From Hominisplanchenecus faecis (GTDB taxonomy: Bacteria > Bacillota > Clostridia > Lachnospirales > Lachnospiraceae): a stretch of DNA of 49,029 nt. The stretch lies in NCBI RefSeq assembly GCF_020687205.1, contig NZ_JAJEQE010000019.1, positions 1 to 49,029 of the forward strand, written 5' to 3'. This document shows, one piece after another, positions 16,316 to 25,185 of the stretch (the stretch's first letter is position 1; each line of letters opens with the position of its first letter). The notes under the pieces are model-generated. The model ran no database searches. It was not told the origin of the DNA and saw only the letters and a list, made by a program, of their open reading frames with translations. The translations under genes were made by a program, and so were the position numbers.

Positions 16316-17179
16316 TCAGATTTCCCAGCGGCCGGATGCTCCGCAAGGCAGCACCAGTCCATTGCCGGAAACAGGAAGTCCGACTTCCTGGGAATCTACA
16401 TGTCCGTGAAAAGCGGCAAGTTCGGTTGTCAGCATGTAGGTGAGGACGGCAGGAGCCAGTCCGGTTGTATAGGAATTTACAAGAAAGAAAAGCGGTTTGT
16501 CGCTTAAAAGCTTTGCACAGAGCTTGATGAGCGGATGAATCGCTTCTTCTATTTTCCAGATTTCTCCTTTTGGTCCGCGACCGTAAGAAGGCGGGTCCAT
16601 GATGATGGCGTCGTAATGATTGCCGCGGCGGATTTCACGCTCTACGAATTTTACACAGTCATCGACGATCCAGCGGATCGGTGCATCTCCAAGTCTGGAA
16701 GAACGTGCATTTTCTTTTGCCCAGGTAACCATTCCTTTGGAGGCATCTACGTGTGTAACGCTTGCTCCGGCAGCGGCAGCGGCCAGGGTAGCTCCGCCGG
16801 TATAGGCAAAGAGGTTCAGAACCTTGATCGGGCGTCCGGCTTTTTTGATCTTTTCAGAGAACCAGTCCCAGTTAGTAGCCTGTTCCGGGAACAGACCGGT
16901 ATGTTTGAAACTGAAAGGTTTTAACTGAAAGGTCAGCCCCAGTTTCTGATAGTGAATACTCCACTGTTCCGGGAGATCAAAAAATTCCCACTCACCGCCG
17001 CCGCGTTTGCTGCGATGATAGTGTGCATTCGGGCGTTTCCAGCCTCTCAGTGTTTTCGGAGTATCCCAGATAACCTGCGGGTCCGGACGAACCAGAGTAT
17101 AATCTCCCCAGCGTTCCAGTTTTTCTCCTTTGGAAGTGTCAAGCACTTCGTAATCTTTCCAGTTTTCAGCAATCCACAT
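16316..17179 (-). CDS. SAM-dependent methyltransferase, RlmI/RlmK-like
   Basis: This 287-residue protein has a class I SAM-binding fold: motif I VLNLFAYTGGATLAAA, an acidic ribose-binding loop in THVDASKGM, and the catalytic DPPSYGRG motif (NPPY type) of base-modifying methyltransferases. The overall pattern matches the RlmI/RlmK-like 23S rRNA cytosine/guanine methyltransferases, minus the N-terminal PUA domain. The target base is an inference. An AAAGGAC site precedes the ATG in the transcript. It lies 42 bp after the GNAT gene on the same strand and is probably co-transcribed with it. Confidence 0.8.
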   Translation of the reverse strand: MWIAENWKDYEVLDTSKGEKLERWGDYTLVRPDPQVIWDTPKTLRGWKRPNAHYHRSKRGGGEWEFFDLPEQWSIHYQKLGLTFQLKPFSFKHTGLFPEQATNWDWFSEKIKKAGRPIKVLNLFAYTGGATLAAAAAGASVTHVDASKGMVTWAKENARSSRLGDAPIRWIVDDCVKFVEREIRRGNHYDAIIMDPPSYGRGPKGEIWKIEEAIHPLIKLCAKLLSDKPLFFLVNSYTTGLAPAVLTYMLTTELAAFHGHVDSQEVGLPVSGNGLVLPCGASGRWEI

Positions 17180-17221
17180 AATAATGTCCTTTCGTGTGTT
17201 TGTTTATTTTTTGATTCTTCT

Positions 17222-18046
17222 TCAGACTTCTTTGGAACGGAACCAGTAAGTATAAAAATCCTCAAATCCCAGTGATGTATACAGATTTTTAGCGGCAGTA
17301 TTTCCTTTTACAACCTGAAGGTAAGCGTGTGTCGCACCTTTTTTCTGAGCCTCGGTCAGAATCGAACTGCAGATCGCACGTGCGAAATGCTTTCTGCGGC
17401 AGCTTGCATCGACATAGATCGCATACAGTCCGATGTGTCCGCGGTCGAGAATACCAAGACCTGAGGCAACCATGCGGCCTTCGATTTCAATACAGGCAAC
17501 GATCGTCTCTTTCGGGATCGCTTTGAACATCGATGGTACAATGCGGCGAAGCGTCGGTCTGGTCGTGCCGTTCAGACGAAACAGCGACTCAATCCACTCG
17601 TCCGTGATCCGGTCGCGGAGCTGGACAGCGATATGTCCCGGATAAAAAACAGAAGAAGGCAGATTTGAATTCCTTCCATAATATTCATATTCTACGGATT
17701 CTGCCGGATAAGGATGAAAATTTGTCATCGGCATCGTCATAACCTCGGTGGTATGGCGGATCTCATAACCTTTTTCTTCCAGAAGTTTATCAAAAGACGA
17801 ATCCAGAAGCGGATTGATCTTGAAATTAGACGGTGTGTGGTAATTGCGGTACTGAGCCTCGCAGTAAGCAATTTTCTCCTCAATCGGAATCAAGGAGTCA
17901 CCAACCTGTTCCACACTGTTGGTACGGTAAGTATAATTATGAGAAAACCGGATCAGCCAGCCGTCATAAAGCTCAATCTTGTGGGACGGCCAGGCGTTCA
18001 GTGAGATTTCCTCGATCAGTTTCATATAAGCAGCGTCTTTTTGCAT
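17222..18046 (-). CDS. GNAT-family N-acetyltransferase
   Basis: This 274-residue protein has a C-terminal GNAT fold (about 150-270). Motif A reads IYVDASCRRKHFARAI (acetyl-CoA pyrophosphate loop), followed by AYLQVVKGNTAAKNLYTSLGFEDFYTYWFR, a typical motif B and end. The N-terminal half (WPSHKIELYDGWLIRFSHNYTYRTNSV) is the conserved front region of YobR-like two-part GNAT proteins. Acceptor unknown. I chose the ATG at 18046 because an AAAGGAGC site precedes it in the transcript. A longer frame from 18154 would run through the promoter. It heads a probable two-gene operon with the methyltransferase. Confidence 0.85.
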   Translation of the reverse strand: MQKDAAYMKLIEEISLNAWPSHKIELYDGWLIRFSHNYTYRTNSVEQVGDSLIPIEEKIAYCEAQYRNYHTPSNFKINPLLDSSFDKLLEEKGYEIRHTTEVMTMPMTNFHPYPAESVEYEYYGRNSNLPSSVFYPGHIAVQLRDRITDEWIESLFRLNGTTRPTLRRIVPSMFKAIPKETIVACIEIEGRMVASGLGILDRGHIGLYAIYVDASCRRKHFARAICSSILTEAQKKGATHAYLQVVKGNTAAKNLYTSLGFEDFYTYWFRSKEV

Positions 18047-18100
18047 GAAAATTGCTCCTTTGTAAATTAGGTAACGGGTATCGATAAACCCGGCATTCTT

Positions 18101-18129
18101 AGTATAGCGACTCAAGATGAGAAAATCAA
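18101..18129 (-). promoter_or_regulatory. Promoter of the GNAT/methyltransferase operon
   Basis: On the minus strand, TTGATT (18124-18129), exactly 17 bp, then TATACT (18101-18106). This lies about 55 bases upstream of the GNAT start codon and supports the shorter start chosen for that gene. Confidence 0.7.
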
Positions 18130-18163
18130 GCAAGTTCTGCTTTAAGTCGAACACAGGTGAGGC

Positions 18164-18193
18164 TTGACCATGGTACTTTGATTTGCTAAAGTA
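18164..18193 (+). promoter_or_regulatory. proC promoter with palindrome between -35 and -10
   Basis: TTGACC (18164-18169), 17 bp, then TAAAGT (18187-18192). The inverted repeat TACTTT - 8 bp - AAAGTA (18174-18193) fills the spacer and covers the -10 box, the classic position of a repressor operator. Confidence 0.55.
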
Positions 18194-18245
18194 TATATGT
18201 GATGTCAGAAACGGAAAAATCTGTCTCTGGCATGATAGCTGAAAA

Positions 18246-18266
18246 TTACTTTATCTAACAAAGTAA
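18246..18266. promoter_or_regulatory. Second palindrome upstream of proC
   Basis: TTACTTT - 7 bp - AAAGTAA is a perfect inverted repeat with the same TACTTT/AAAGTA half-sites as the one in the promoter 72 bp upstream. It lies in the untranslated leader, about 60 bases before the proC start. It could be an auxiliary operator. Confidence 0.5.
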
Positions 18267-18325
18267 CTTGTACAACTTGGCATTATCAGAAACAGAAGTT
18301 CTGGATTTACAGGAGGCGAAAAGCG

Positions 18326-19120
18326 ATGAAACTTGGATTTATCGGCTGCGGAAATATGGCGAAAGCCATGCTTGGCGGCATTTTAAAAAATGAGATCTGT
18401 GCAAAAGAAGATGTGATCGCGACGGCAAAGAGTGAGGCGAGCAGAGAAAATGCCAGAAATACTTATGGAATTCAGGTAACAGCAGATAATATAGAAGCAG
18501 CGAAAAGTGCGGATGTGCTGGTGCTCGCAGTAAAACCGATTTTTTATGAAGAAGTGATCCATGAGATTAAAGATGCAGTGGATGAAAAGAAAATTATCAT
18601 TTCCATTGCACCGGGAAAAACACTGGCATGGCTGGAAGAGCAGTTTGGCAAAAAAGTAAAGCTGGTAAGATGCATGCCGAATACACCGGCCCTGGTCGGG
18701 GAAGGCATGACCGGCGTGTGCTGCAACGAAGAAGTGTCAGACGCAGAGATGCAGGATGTGCTGAAAATCCTTGAGAGCTGTGGAAAAGCAGAAATGCTTC
18801 CGGAGCGTCTGATCGATGTGGTTGTTTCCGTCAGCGGAAGTTCACCGGCATATGTATTTATGTTTATTGAAGCGATGGCAGATGCGGCCGTTGCGGATGG
18901 TATGCCGCGTGCACAGGCATATCGTTTCGCAGCACAGGCAGTCCTTGGCAGTGCAAAGATGGTGCTGGAGACAGGCAAACATCCCGGTGAACTTAAAGAC
19001 ATGGTATGCTCACCGGGCGGCACAACGATTGAGGCAGTGCGTGTTCTGGAAGAAAAGGGCATGCGAAGTGCTGTGATCGAAGCAATGAAAGCATGCGTCA
19101 AAAAAGGACGGGAAATGTAG
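18326..19120 (+). CDS. proC: Pyrroline-5-carboxylate reductase
   Basis: This 264-residue enzyme reduces pyrroline-5-carboxylate to proline with NAD(P)H in the cytosol. The N-terminal Rossmann motif is FIGCGNMAKAM. LVRCMPNTPALVGEG and the C-terminal signature region PGGTTIEAVRVLEEKGMR are diagnostic for ProC. Length is normal. The ATG follows AGGAGGCG. The M18 aminopeptidase starts 12 bp after the stop, so both form one operon linking peptide breakdown to proline metabolism (inference). Two matching palindromes upstream suggest specific control. Confidence 0.95.
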   Translation: MKLGFIGCGNMAKAMLGGILKNEICAKEDVIATAKSEASRENARNTYGIQVTADNIEAAKSADVLVLAVKPIFYEEVIHEIKDAVDEKKIIISIAPGKTLAWLEEQFGKKVKLVRCMPNTPALVGEGMTGVCCNEEVSDAEMQDVLKILESCGKAEMLPERLIDVVVSVSGSSPAYVFMFIEAMADAAVADGMPRAQAYRFAAQAVLGSAKMVLETGKHPGELKDMVCSPGGTTIEAVRVLEEKGMRSAVIEAMKACVKKGREM

Positions 19121-19132
19121 GAGGTAAAATCA

Positions 19133-20527
19133 ATGAATGAGAAAACAGTCTGGGAATCTTATACGGAAGAAGACAAAAAGAAAGTATATGATTTCTGTGA
19201 AGAATACAGAACGTTTCTCTCAAAATGCAAGACAGAGAGAGAATGTGTAAAAGAGATTTTAAAAGAAGCAGAAGCAAAAGGTTACAGGAGTCTGAAAGAA
19301 GTTCGCAGATCCGGCGAAAAACTGCAGGCCGGCGATAAAGTTTATGTTTCCATCATGGGAAAAACACTGGCACTGTTCCATATCGGAAAAGAACCTATGG
19401 AAAAGGGCATGAATATTTTAGGAGCTCACATTGATTCTCCGAGACTGGACCTGAAGCAGAATCCGCTTTATGAGAGCGATGGTCTGGCGATGCTGGAAAC
19501 ACACTACTACGGCGGAATCAAAAAATATCAGTGGGTTGCGATGCCGCTGGCACTGCACGGTGTTGTGGCAAAAAAAGACGGAACAAGCGTGGAGATTGCA
19601 CTGGGTGAAGATCCATCCGATCCGGTTATCGGCATTTCCGATCTGCTTCCGCATCTTGGCAAAAAACAGATGGAAAAACGTGGCAATGAAGTGGTAGAAG
19701 GCGAAGACCTTAATATCTTAGTCGGCAGTATACCGCTTTCCGGCGAAGAAAAAGAGCCGGTCAAAAGGCAGATCCTTCAGCTGTTAAAAGAGAAATATAA
19801 TATAGAAGAAACCGATTTTATTTCTGCAGAACTGGAAGCTGTTCCGGCCGGAAATGCAAGAAATTATGGACTGGATGAGAGTATGATCATGGGCTATGGT
19901 CAGGATGACAGAGTGTGTGCCTACCCATCTTACCGGGCAATGTTTGAGCTTGACAAACCGCAGTACACCTGCGTATGCCTGCTGGTAGATAAAGAAGAGA
20001 TCGGCAGCGTCGGTGCGACCGGTATGCACTCCAGATTTTTTGAAAATGCAGTGGCAGAGATTATGGATGCAGCCGGAGATTACAGCGAACTGAAAGTACG
20101 CAGAGCACTTCAGAGTTCCAGAATGTTATCTTCCGATGTCAGTGCAGCTTACGATCCGAATTATCCGGCCGTCATGGAAAAGAAAAACAGTGCCTTTTTC
20201 GGCAAAGGACTGACCTTCAATAAATTTACCGGTTCCAGAGGAAAATCCGGTTCCAACGATGCAAATGCAGAATACATCGCAAGAATCCGCAAGATCCTTG
20301 ATGAAAATGAGGCGGCTTTCCAGACAGCCGAGCTTGGAAAAGTTGATGAGGGCGGAGGCGGAACGATCGCTTATATCCTGGCAAACTACGGAATGGAGGT
20401 CATTGACTGCGGCGTGGCAGTGCAGAACATGCACGCACCGTTCGAAGTGACAAGCAAAGCAGATATCTATGAAGCATTTAAAGGCTATCTGGCATTTCTG
20501 GAAGAAATGGGCGAGCGGGAATTTTAA
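19133..20527 (+). CDS. M18-family zinc aminopeptidase
   Basis: This 464-residue metallo-aminopeptidase of the M18 (ApeA/LAP4-like) family carries the zinc-site motifs AHIDSPRLDLK (His-Asp), VDKEEIGSVGATG (catalytic Glu pair), GYGQDDRVCAY (bridging Asp) and the C-terminal His in NMHAPFEVTSK. It has no signal peptide, so it probably trims N-terminal residues from peptides in the cytosol. An AGGAGGTAAA site precedes the ATG. It is the second gene of the proC operon and ends in a clear terminator. Confidence 0.93.
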   Translation: MNEKTVWESYTEEDKKKVYDFCEEYRTFLSKCKTERECVKEILKEAEAKGYRSLKEVRRSGEKLQAGDKVYVSIMGKTLALFHIGKEPMEKGMNILGAHIDSPRLDLKQNPLYESDGLAMLETHYYGGIKKYQWVAMPLALHGVVAKKDGTSVEIALGEDPSDPVIGISDLLPHLGKKQMEKRGNEVVEGEDLNILVGSIPLSGEEKEPVKRQILQLLKEKYNIEETDFISAELEAVPAGNARNYGLDESMIMGYGQDDRVCAYPSYRAMFELDKPQYTCVCLLVDKEEIGSVGATGMHSRFFENAVAEIMDAAGDYSELKVRRALQSSRMLSSDVSAAYDPNYPAVMEKKNSAFFGKGLTFNKFTGSRGKSGSNDANAEYIARIRKILDENEAAFQTAELGKVDEGGGGTIAYILANYGMEVIDCGVAVQNMHAPFEVTSKADIYEAFKGYLAFLEEMGEREF

Positions 20528-20551
20528 ACCGTAATTTTTTTTCAAAAAGAG

Positions 20552-20583
20552 CAGCAGAGGAGATAAAAACCTCTGCTGTTTTT
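20552..20583 (+). terminator. Terminator of the proC-aminopeptidase operon
   Basis: CAGCAGAGG pairs with CCTCTGCTG across a 9-base loop and is followed by five T. It lies about 25 bp after the stop codon. Confidence 0.9.
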
Positions 20584-20629
20584 GATTAATCTGACTGTAT
20601 ATTCTGATAGATAATAAAAATTTACAAGA

Positions 20630-20690
20630 AAAACGTATAATTTTACATGGAAAATCAAAAGAAAATTGTGTAAAATTTATAATCATAGAG
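20630..20690 (+). promoter_or_regulatory. Conserved 61-bp GH3 promoter block, copy 2
   Basis: AAAACGTATAAT and TTACATGGAAA precede GTGTAAA and the -10 box TATAAT (20678-20683). Gapless alignment gives about 48 of 61 identities with copy 3 and 45 with copy 1. Another AAAACGTATAA occurs just downstream, at about 20692. The leader is short: the GH3-2 ATG is only about 42 bases past the -10 box. Confidence 0.62.
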
Positions 20691-20725
20691 CAAAACGTAT
20701 AAACGGGCAAAAGGAGGAGCAAAGA

Positions 20726-23700
20726 ATGAAAAAACGTAACAGAAAAATCAGAAGTGCCATGGCAGCGGCACTGGCAGTGAGTATGGTCGCAGCACCGTGT
20801 TCTTCTGCATTGGCAGCCAGTACAAGTGATGAGATCACACAGCGGGAGATTGACAATGCGGCACTGGCAAGAGAGGCAGCCGGACAGGGTATGGTTCTGC
20901 TGGAAAATGAAAACCATACACTTCCTTTGAAGACAAAAAAACTGGCACTGTTCGGAAGCGGTGCGGTTCGTACCATCAAAGGCGGATTTGGTTCCGGTGA
21001 CCCGTTCAACGGAGGACTTTCCGGAGGTGGTTCCTGGGATGTAGATCTGAATGAACGTTATAATATCCACATTTATAATACCTTTAAAAAAGCCGGCTAT
21101 GATATCGTAAACTCTGATATGCTCGATGCATACGCAGATGCTTATGATGCACAGCACAAAATTGAAGGAAACAGTACGATGAACTGCTTCAAATTCCCTG
21201 AGATGGAGATCAGTGATGAAGAGCTGGCAGATGCTTCCGCAGATTCCGATACGGCAATCTATGTCATCAGCCGAAATGCCGGTGAAGGTACCGACCGTAC
21301 ACTGAAAGGGACGAAGGGAACTTACAACGGAGAATCTTATGATATTGGTGATTATTATCTGACGGATCTCGAACGTGAAAATCTGGAGCGTGTGGCAGCG
21401 TCCTTTAAAAAGACCATCGTTGTTCTGAATGTTGGCGGTATTATGGATACAAAATTCTATAACGAGATCAACGGACTGGATGCAATGCTTCTGATGGGAC
21501 AGGCAGGTCAGGAAGGCGGCAACGCACTTCTGGATGTTCTGACCGGAGCCGTGACCCCATCCGGAAAACTGGCAGATACCTGGGCAGAAAACTACAGTGA
21601 CTATCCGGCTTCGGATACCTTTGCAAATGCAGACGGAAACATCAAGAAAGAAGTTTATAACGAAGGTATTTATGTCGGCTACCGCTATTTTGATACCTTT
21701 AATATCAAACCGAAATACGAGTTTGGTTATGGACTTTCCTACACAGATTTCAAAATTGAGACACAGTCTGTGACAGCAGATGCCGATAAAGTTACCGTAA
21801 AAGTAAAAGTTACCAATACCGGCAGCACTTACAGCGGAAAAGAAATCGTACAGGTTTATTATTCCGCACCGGATTCTGCAGAGGCAGAGAAAGAATATCA
21901 GGAACTTGGCGGATTTGCAAAAACGGATGAACTTGCACCGGGCGAATCGCAGATTCTGACGATTTCTTATGATACAAAAGACATGGCATATTATAATGAA
22001 GACCAGGCAGCTTATATTCTGGATAAAGGAAAATACTATGTGCGTGTCGGTGATTCTTCCAGAAATACCAGTGTTGAGGCAACCATTGAAGTGGATGACA
22101 CCACACTGACTGAACAGCTTTCCAACCAGATGGAAGTTCCGGACGGCGAAGATCTGGTAGAATGGAGCAAACCGGAAGAGGGCTACAGTTATCCAACAGA
22201 GGAAGCAGAAAAAGAAGCAGCTCCGGTTATCAAAGTTGATGCTTCTGAAATCAAGAGAGAAGACCATGCATCTGCATATGAAAATGAAGAAGTAACCACT
22301 TACACAACAGATGCTGCTTATGAAGCAACACAGCCGTACGAAAAAGTAGAAGTGGTAGAAAAGAAAGATTCTACTTTAAAAGATGTCATTGAAGGAAAAG
22401 CTACGATGGGCGAATTTGTCGCACAGATGAGTGTAGAAGAACTGGCGGCTCTGAACTGCGGAAGCGGATGGGGCGTTGCCAATGAAAATTCTCCGATCGT
22501 TGGAAGCAACTCTTCTACGGTAAAAGGTGCAGCAGGTGAGACAACCGTTTACGATCAGTATGGCATTCCGGGCATCGTTCTTGCAGACGGCCCTGGAGGT
22601 GTACGAGTAGCACAGAAATTTGATGCGACCATTGAAGGAAGCGATGAAAAACAGACACTGTACCAGTATTGTACCGCATGGCCGGTAAGTTATGTACAGG
22701 CTCAGACCTGGGATACCGACCTTGTAAAACGTATCGGTGTTGCATTTGGTAAAGAAGTTGATGAAATGAACATCACACTTCTGCTCGGACCTTCTCAGAA
22801 TATTCACCGTGATCCGCTCTGCGGAAGAAACTTTGAGTACTATTCAGAAGATCCGGTTGTATCCGGTGTTATGGCAGCAGCTTGCACACTGGGCGTTCAG
22901 GAAACACCGGGTGTTGGTGCATGCCTGAAGCATTTCGCAGCAAATAACCAGGAAAGTAACCGTAATGCAGTTGACACGATCGTAAGCGAACGTACTCTGC
23001 GTGAAATTTACCTGAAAGGTTTTGAAATTGCAGTAAAAGAATCTCGTCCGATGTCTATTATGACATCCTACAACCTGATCAACGGCGTACCGACTGCAGA
23101 TTCTTACGATCTGTGTACCAACATCGCCCGCGGTGAATGGGGATTTGACGGTCTGATCATGACTGACTGGAACGGCGGTTCCTCCACTCCGATGAAGTCC
23201 ATGCATGCAGGAAATGACATGATCATGCCGGGTGGAGCAGAGAGAGCACAGAATATTGTAAACGGTATGCAGGATGCAGCACCGGTATTCGATGAAAGAG
23301 GACAGGTAGCAGTCGATGTTCAGCTGATGTACGGATTTGTTAAAGTATATTCTGCAAAATGGAATGAATTTACACCGTCTGCCGCTGGAACAAAGACGGT
23401 AACGACATCACTTGGTGAAGGCTATACAGCAACCGTTGCAGATGACGGAAGAATCCTTGTAAACGGTGAAGAAATCTATCTGAACTATCGTCAGGGATGG
23501 TTCAATCCTGGAACATTCAGCGTACCGGCAACAACCGATGTTGTAACCGTAAGCAACGATGGCAAGACTCTGACTTACAAAGGTGAATATGTAGACAACA
23601 ACATCATCTGCCTCGGCGATGTACAGAAGAGTGCGATCAACAACCTGAACATCATCATGAACTCCAACATGATGCAGAGACGTTATGGTGTAGAAGTAAA

Positions 23701-24772
23701 AGACTACAGCACAGCACTTGGCAACCTGAAAGCATATCAGAGCGTAACAAAAGACAGCGTACAGAAAGCTTCTGCAAACGTTGAATCCTTAAACAAAGTG
23801 ATCGCTATGGTAGAAGACCTGAATGCTTCTGATTATACAAAAGCAAGCTGGGCAGCAGTAGAAGAAGCTCTGAATGCAGCAAAAGCAGTAGCAGCAAAAG
23901 CAGATGCAACCGTTATTGAGACAACAAACGCAATGACAGATCTTCTGGCAGCAATGAACAGCCTGGAACAGGGTGTTGAGAAAACACATCTGGAAATCTC
24001 CATAAAAGAAGCTGAAAAAGTGCTGGTACGTGCAGACAAATACAGCAGCCTTGGAAATCTGGAAGAAGCAGTAGCAAACGGTAAAGCCGTTCTTGCAAAC
24101 GAAGATGCAGATCAGGAAACCGTAAGTGCAGCAGCAACTGCAATCCTGAACGAGCTGAGCAAAGCAGTGAAAAATGCAGATCTTTCCTCACTGGAAAGCC
24201 TGATCAAATCTGCAAAGAAACTTCAGGATGGAAATTACACAAGCAATTCTCTTGCAAAACTGGATGAAGTAATCAAAGCAGCAGAAGCTGTTGTAGCAAA
24301 CAAGAACAGAACCGCTGAAGAAGTAAACAAAGCTTACAGCGATCTGATCGATGCAGTGATCTCTTTGGAAAAGAAAGGCAACAAAGCGGCTCTGAAAGCA
24401 ATGCTTGAAAAAGCAGCAGCTGTTCTGGAAGATAGCGATGCTTATGTAGCAGCAACCATCGAAGGACTTGCAGATGTAAAAGCAGATGCACAGGCAGTTT
24501 ATGATAACGATGATGCAGTTCAGAATGAAGTAAACGCAGCAGTTCGTACACTGACACTGAAACTTGCAGAAGCAAGACTGTTAGGTGACGTAGACAACGA
24601 TGGTGCAGTGACAACAGCCGACAGTACCGCACTTCTGGCAGCAAGTGCAGAACTGACAGAACTGGATGCAGATGCAGCGGCAGCAGCAGATGTAAACGGT
24701 GACGGTGTTGCAGACACAGGCGATGCAGCTCTGATCCTTGAGTATGCAGCAGAGAAAGTTGCAGGATTCTAA
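20726..24772 (+). CDS. GH3-2: secreted permuted GH3 with FIVAR repeats and dockerin
   Basis: 1348 residues from the ATG after AAAGGAGGAG. The longer frame from 20666 would start inside the promoter block. Order: signal peptide (about 1-30, ending ALAAS); GH3 alpha/beta domain (about 38-340) with likely acid/base Glu187 in RNAGEGTDR; FnIII-like domain (about 350-460); TIM barrel (about 550-870) with signature CGRNFEYYSEDP, catalytic-pocket LKHFAANNQESNRN and nucleophile Asp814 in IMTDW; an uncharacterised beta-rich segment; four FIVAR-like repeats (about 1020-1284); dockerin (about 1285-1348). It lacks CBM6 modules. Probable exo-acting beta-glycosidase on oligosaccharides or glycosides. The barrel has an extra stretch after the nucleophile (VDVQLMYGF...), shared in form with GH3-3 but not GH3-1, so GH3-2 and GH3-3 are the closer pair. 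Confidence 0.92.
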   Translation: MKKRNRKIRSAMAAALAVSMVAAPCSSALAASTSDEITQREIDNAALAREAAGQGMVLLENENHTLPLKTKKLALFGSGAVRTIKGGFGSGDPFNGGLSGGGSWDVDLNERYNIHIYNTFKKAGYDIVNSDMLDAYADAYDAQHKIEGNSTMNCFKFPEMEISDEELADASADSDTAIYVISRNAGEGTDRTLKGTKGTYNGESYDIGDYYLTDLERENLERVAASFKKTIVVLNVGGIMDTKFYNEINGLDAMLLMGQAGQEGGNALLDVLTGAVTPSGKLADTWAENYSDYPASDTFANADGNIKKEVYNEGIYVGYRYFDTFNIKPKYEFGYGLSYTDFKIETQSVTADADKVTVKVKVTNTGSTYSGKEIVQVYYSAPDSAEAEKEYQELGGFAKTDELAPGESQILTISYDTKDMAYYNEDQAAYILDKGKYYVRVGDSSRNTSVEATIEVDDTTLTEQLSNQMEVPDGEDLVEWSKPEEGYSYPTEEAEKEAAPVIKVDASEIKREDHASAYENEEVTTYTTDAAYEATQPYEKVEVVEKKDSTLKDVIEGKATMGEFVAQMSVEELAALNCGSGWGVANENSPIVGSNSSTVKGAAGETTVYDQYGIPGIVLADGPGGVRVAQKFDATIEGSDEKQTLYQYCTAWPVSYVQAQTWDTDLVKRIGVAFGKEVDEMNITLLLGPSQNIHRDPLCGRNFEYYSEDPVVSGVMAAACTLGVQETPGVGACLKHFAANNQESNRNAVDTIVSERTLREIYLKGFEIAVKESRPMSIMTSYNLINGVPTADSYDLCTNIARGEWGFDGLIMTDWNGGSSTPMKSMHAGNDMIMPGGAERAQNIVNGMQDAAPVFDERGQVAVDVQLMYGFVKVYSAKWNEFTPSAAGTKTVTTSLGEGYTATVADDGRILVNGEEIYLNYRQGWFNPGTFSVPATTDVVTVSNDGKTLTYKGEYVDNNIICLGDVQKSAINNLNIIMNSNMMQRRYGVEVKDYSTALGNLKAYQSVTKDSVQKASANVESLNKVIAMVEDLNASDYTKASWAAVEEALNAAKAVAAKADATVIETTNAMTDLLAAMNSLEQGVEKTHLEISIKEAEKVLVRADKYSSLGNLEEAVANGKAVLANEDADQETVSAAATAILNELSKAVKNADLSSLESLIKSAKKLQDGNYTSNSLAKLDEVIKAAEAVVANKNRTAEEVNKAYSDLIDAVISLEKKGNKAALKAMLEKAAAVLEDSDAYVAATIEGLADVKADAQAVYDNDDAVQNEVNAAVRTLTLKLAEARLLGDVDNDGAVTTADSTALLAASAELTELDADAAAAADVNGDGVADTGDAALILEYAAEKVAGF
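24586..24660 (+). repeat. Dockerin DNA nearly identical to that of GH3-3 (30268-30342)
   Basis: The dockerin-coding DNA of GH3-2 matches the GH3-3 stretch with only a few differences over about 75 bp, including an uninterrupted match of nearly 30 bases through the first calcium loop. The dockerin of GH3-1 is clearly more diverged. This points to recent duplication or gene conversion between the adjacent GH3-2 and GH3-3 genes. Confidence 0.65.
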
Positions 24773-24807
24773 AAAATTCTGTATACAAGAAGAATAAAGA
24801 ATAAAGG

Positions 24808-24839
24808 CGGCAGAGGAAGTAATTCCTCTGTCGTTTTTT
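24808..24839 (+). terminator. Terminator after GH3-2
   Basis: GGCAGAGGAA pairs with TTCCTCTGTC (one G-T pair) across a short loop and is followed by six T. Confidence 0.85.
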
Positions 24840-24958
24840 GCTGTCAGGGAGTCCTGAAATATACAAAAAATCAATACAGGATGATTCATCGGAAGCCTGT
24901 TTGTGCAAAAAACCAGGCATTTCAGTAGAAAATGTGGATGTCATAAAAAAATACAAGC
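24840..24958. other. Intergenic DNA upstream of the GH3-3 promoter block
   Basis: The gap between GH3-2 and GH3-3 is 413 bp. This stretch holds no ORF or hairpin I can support. Its last 20 bases (ATACAAG and A-rich DNA) resemble the corresponding bases before copy 2, so the promoter homology extends slightly upstream of the 61-bp core. Confidence 0.35.
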
Positions 24959-25019
24959 AAAACGTATAATATTACATGGAAACCTACAAAAAACTTGTAT
25001 AAAATATATAATTACAAGG
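24959..25019 (+). promoter_or_regulatory. Conserved 61-bp GH3 promoter block, copy 3
   Basis: AAAACGTATAAT, TTACATGGAAA and CTTGTATAAA lead to the -10 box TATAAT (25007-25012), in the same register as copies 1 and 2. In this copy the -10 box lies inside an inverted repeat of TTGTA and TACAA. The leader to the GH3-3 start is about 170 bases. It contains short frames of 18-21 codons but nothing conserved that I can support. Confidence 0.62.
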
Positions 25020-25185
25020 GCATGTTAACAGAAAGGCAGATTTGACACTGTCTGAAGCACAGCATAACAGAAGGAAGGAGGATCACGTTATCCTGTGTAT
25101 GTCAAAAGGAGAGGAAAACGTAACTGGGAACGTATGGAACAGTTACAAAAAATGAAATAAGTGAATATAAAAAGGAGGCACGGCA

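Noticed and set aside
20126-22267. A 713-codon open frame on the minus strand across the aminopeptidase, intergenic region and GH3-2
   Set aside because: It crosses a terminator, the promoter block and two well-supported plus-strand genes, has a Cys/Phe/Ile-rich composition typical of antisense frames, and shows no domain or ribosome site.
25099-25158. Short leader ORFs (18-21 codons) upstream of GH3-3
   Set aside because: Two overlapping frames are equally possible, spacing to the AAGGAGG is poor, and neither resembles the frame before GH3-1.
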